16,599 bases of DNA from Sulfurimicrobium sp964552675 (GTDB lineage Bacteria > Pseudomonadota > Gammaproteobacteria > Burkholderiales > Sulfuricellaceae), in assembly GCA_964552675.1 (NCBI GenBank), contig CAZKHJ010000038.1:1-16599 (forward strand). Direction: 5' to 3'. The position numbers were made by a program, and so were the translations under genes. The notes below the pieces were generated by a model. It made no database searches and was not told the origin of the DNA. It worked only from the letters and a program-made list of their open reading frames with translations. Below, piece after piece: positions 16,396 to 16,599 of the stretch. How positions within the stretch are numbered: position 1 is the stretch's first letter; each line of letters starts with the position of its first letter.

Positions 16396-16599
16396 TTAAT
16401 GGCGTTCCAGGTCAATATCGATACCGAGGGAGCGAATCTCCTTGACCAGCACGTTGAAGGATTCCGGCATCCCGGCATCGATCTTGTGCTCGCCCTTGAC
16501 GATATTCTCGTAGACCTTGGTACGGCCGCTGACGTCGTCGGATTTGACGGTCAGCATTTCCTGCAGCACGTAGGAGGCGCCATAAGCTTCCAGCGCCCA
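16396..16599 (-). CDS. rpoB: RNA polymerase beta subunit, C-terminal end (partial)
   Basis: These are the last 67 codons and TAA stop (16396-16398) of rpoB, residues 1311-1377 by continuation from the large part at 1-3985. The end reads SLGIDIDLERH, a typical betaproteobacterial beta C-terminus that packs against beta'. The first 55 bases on the coding strand (16599-16545) duplicate positions 55-1 exactly, so these codons are present twice in the window. The frame is preserved across the junction: the codon made of position 1 plus 16544 and 16543 is AAA (Lys1329). It is one gene cut by linearisation, not a second gene or a pseudogene. Confidence 0.97.
   Translation of the reverse strand, partial: WALEAYGASYVLQEMLTVKSDDVSGRTKVYENIVKGEHKIDAGMPESFNVLVKEIRSLGIDIDLERH
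16545..16599. repeat. 55-bp exact terminal direct repeat, right copy
   Basis: This is the partner of positions 1-55, with no mismatch in the 55 bases. Reading rpoB across either copy gives the same residues, so one copy is redundant. See the left-copy entry for interpretation. Confidence 0.95.

Overview
The window is one dense block of housekeeping genes for transcription and translation, all read from the minus strand. Read 5'->3' on that strand it runs rpoC, rpsL, rpsG, fusA, tuf, tRNA-Trp, secE, nusG, rplK, rplA, rplJ, rplL, rpoB, and then the end of rpoB leads back to rpoC. The protein sequences are those of a betaproteobacterium, most like Nitrosomonadales-type lineages: a 396-residue EF-Tu, a 1377-residue RpoB whose rifampicin-region serine is at residue 556, a 1399-residue RpoC, and the merged tuf-trnW-secE-nusG-rplKAJL-rpoBC-rpsLG-fusA order. 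The genus cannot be fixed from sequence alone. No mobile, viral, plasmid, defence or metabolic gene is present.

Layout by position: the first 1328 codons of rpoB (1-3985); an attenuator-like spacer (3986-4136); rplL and rplJ (4137-5059); a 272-base leader with an L10-binding element (5060-5331); rplA and rplK (5332-6460); a spacer with a candidate L1-binding element and two hairpins (6461-6631); nusG and secE (6632-7518); tRNA-Trp (7580-7655); a 15-bp inverted repeat (7676-7713); tuf, fusA, rpsG and rpsL (7729-11945); a 121-base leader with a strong sigma70 promoter and a hairpin (11946-12066); rpoC (12067-16266); a structured rpoB-rpoC spacer (16267-16395); and the 3' end of rpoB (16396-16599). 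No gene-free stretch exceeds 300 bases.

The notable point is topology. Bases 1-55 and 16545-16599 are identical, and rpoB reads in frame from position 1 into 16544, so the sequence closes into a 16,544-bp circle. In betaproteobacterial chromosomes this cluster is normally flanked by two near-identical, same-direction tuf genes: one before trnW-secE and one after fusA. Here one tuf serves both roles. The circle is therefore explained by the two copies being merged, either by the assembler (the 55-bp overlap is a typical k-mer length), by a tandem duplication, or by real recombination between them. It is not good evidence of a plasmid: there is no replication, partition or mobilisation gene.

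The genes form the usual supply line for RNA polymerase (beta, beta'), the ribosome (L11, L1, L10, L7/L12, S12, S7), the elongation factors (EF-G, EF-Tu), NusG and SecE, with leader RNAs that probably give ribosomal-protein feedback. I found no previously undescribed system. The interest lies in the circular junction and in the structured intergenic regions.
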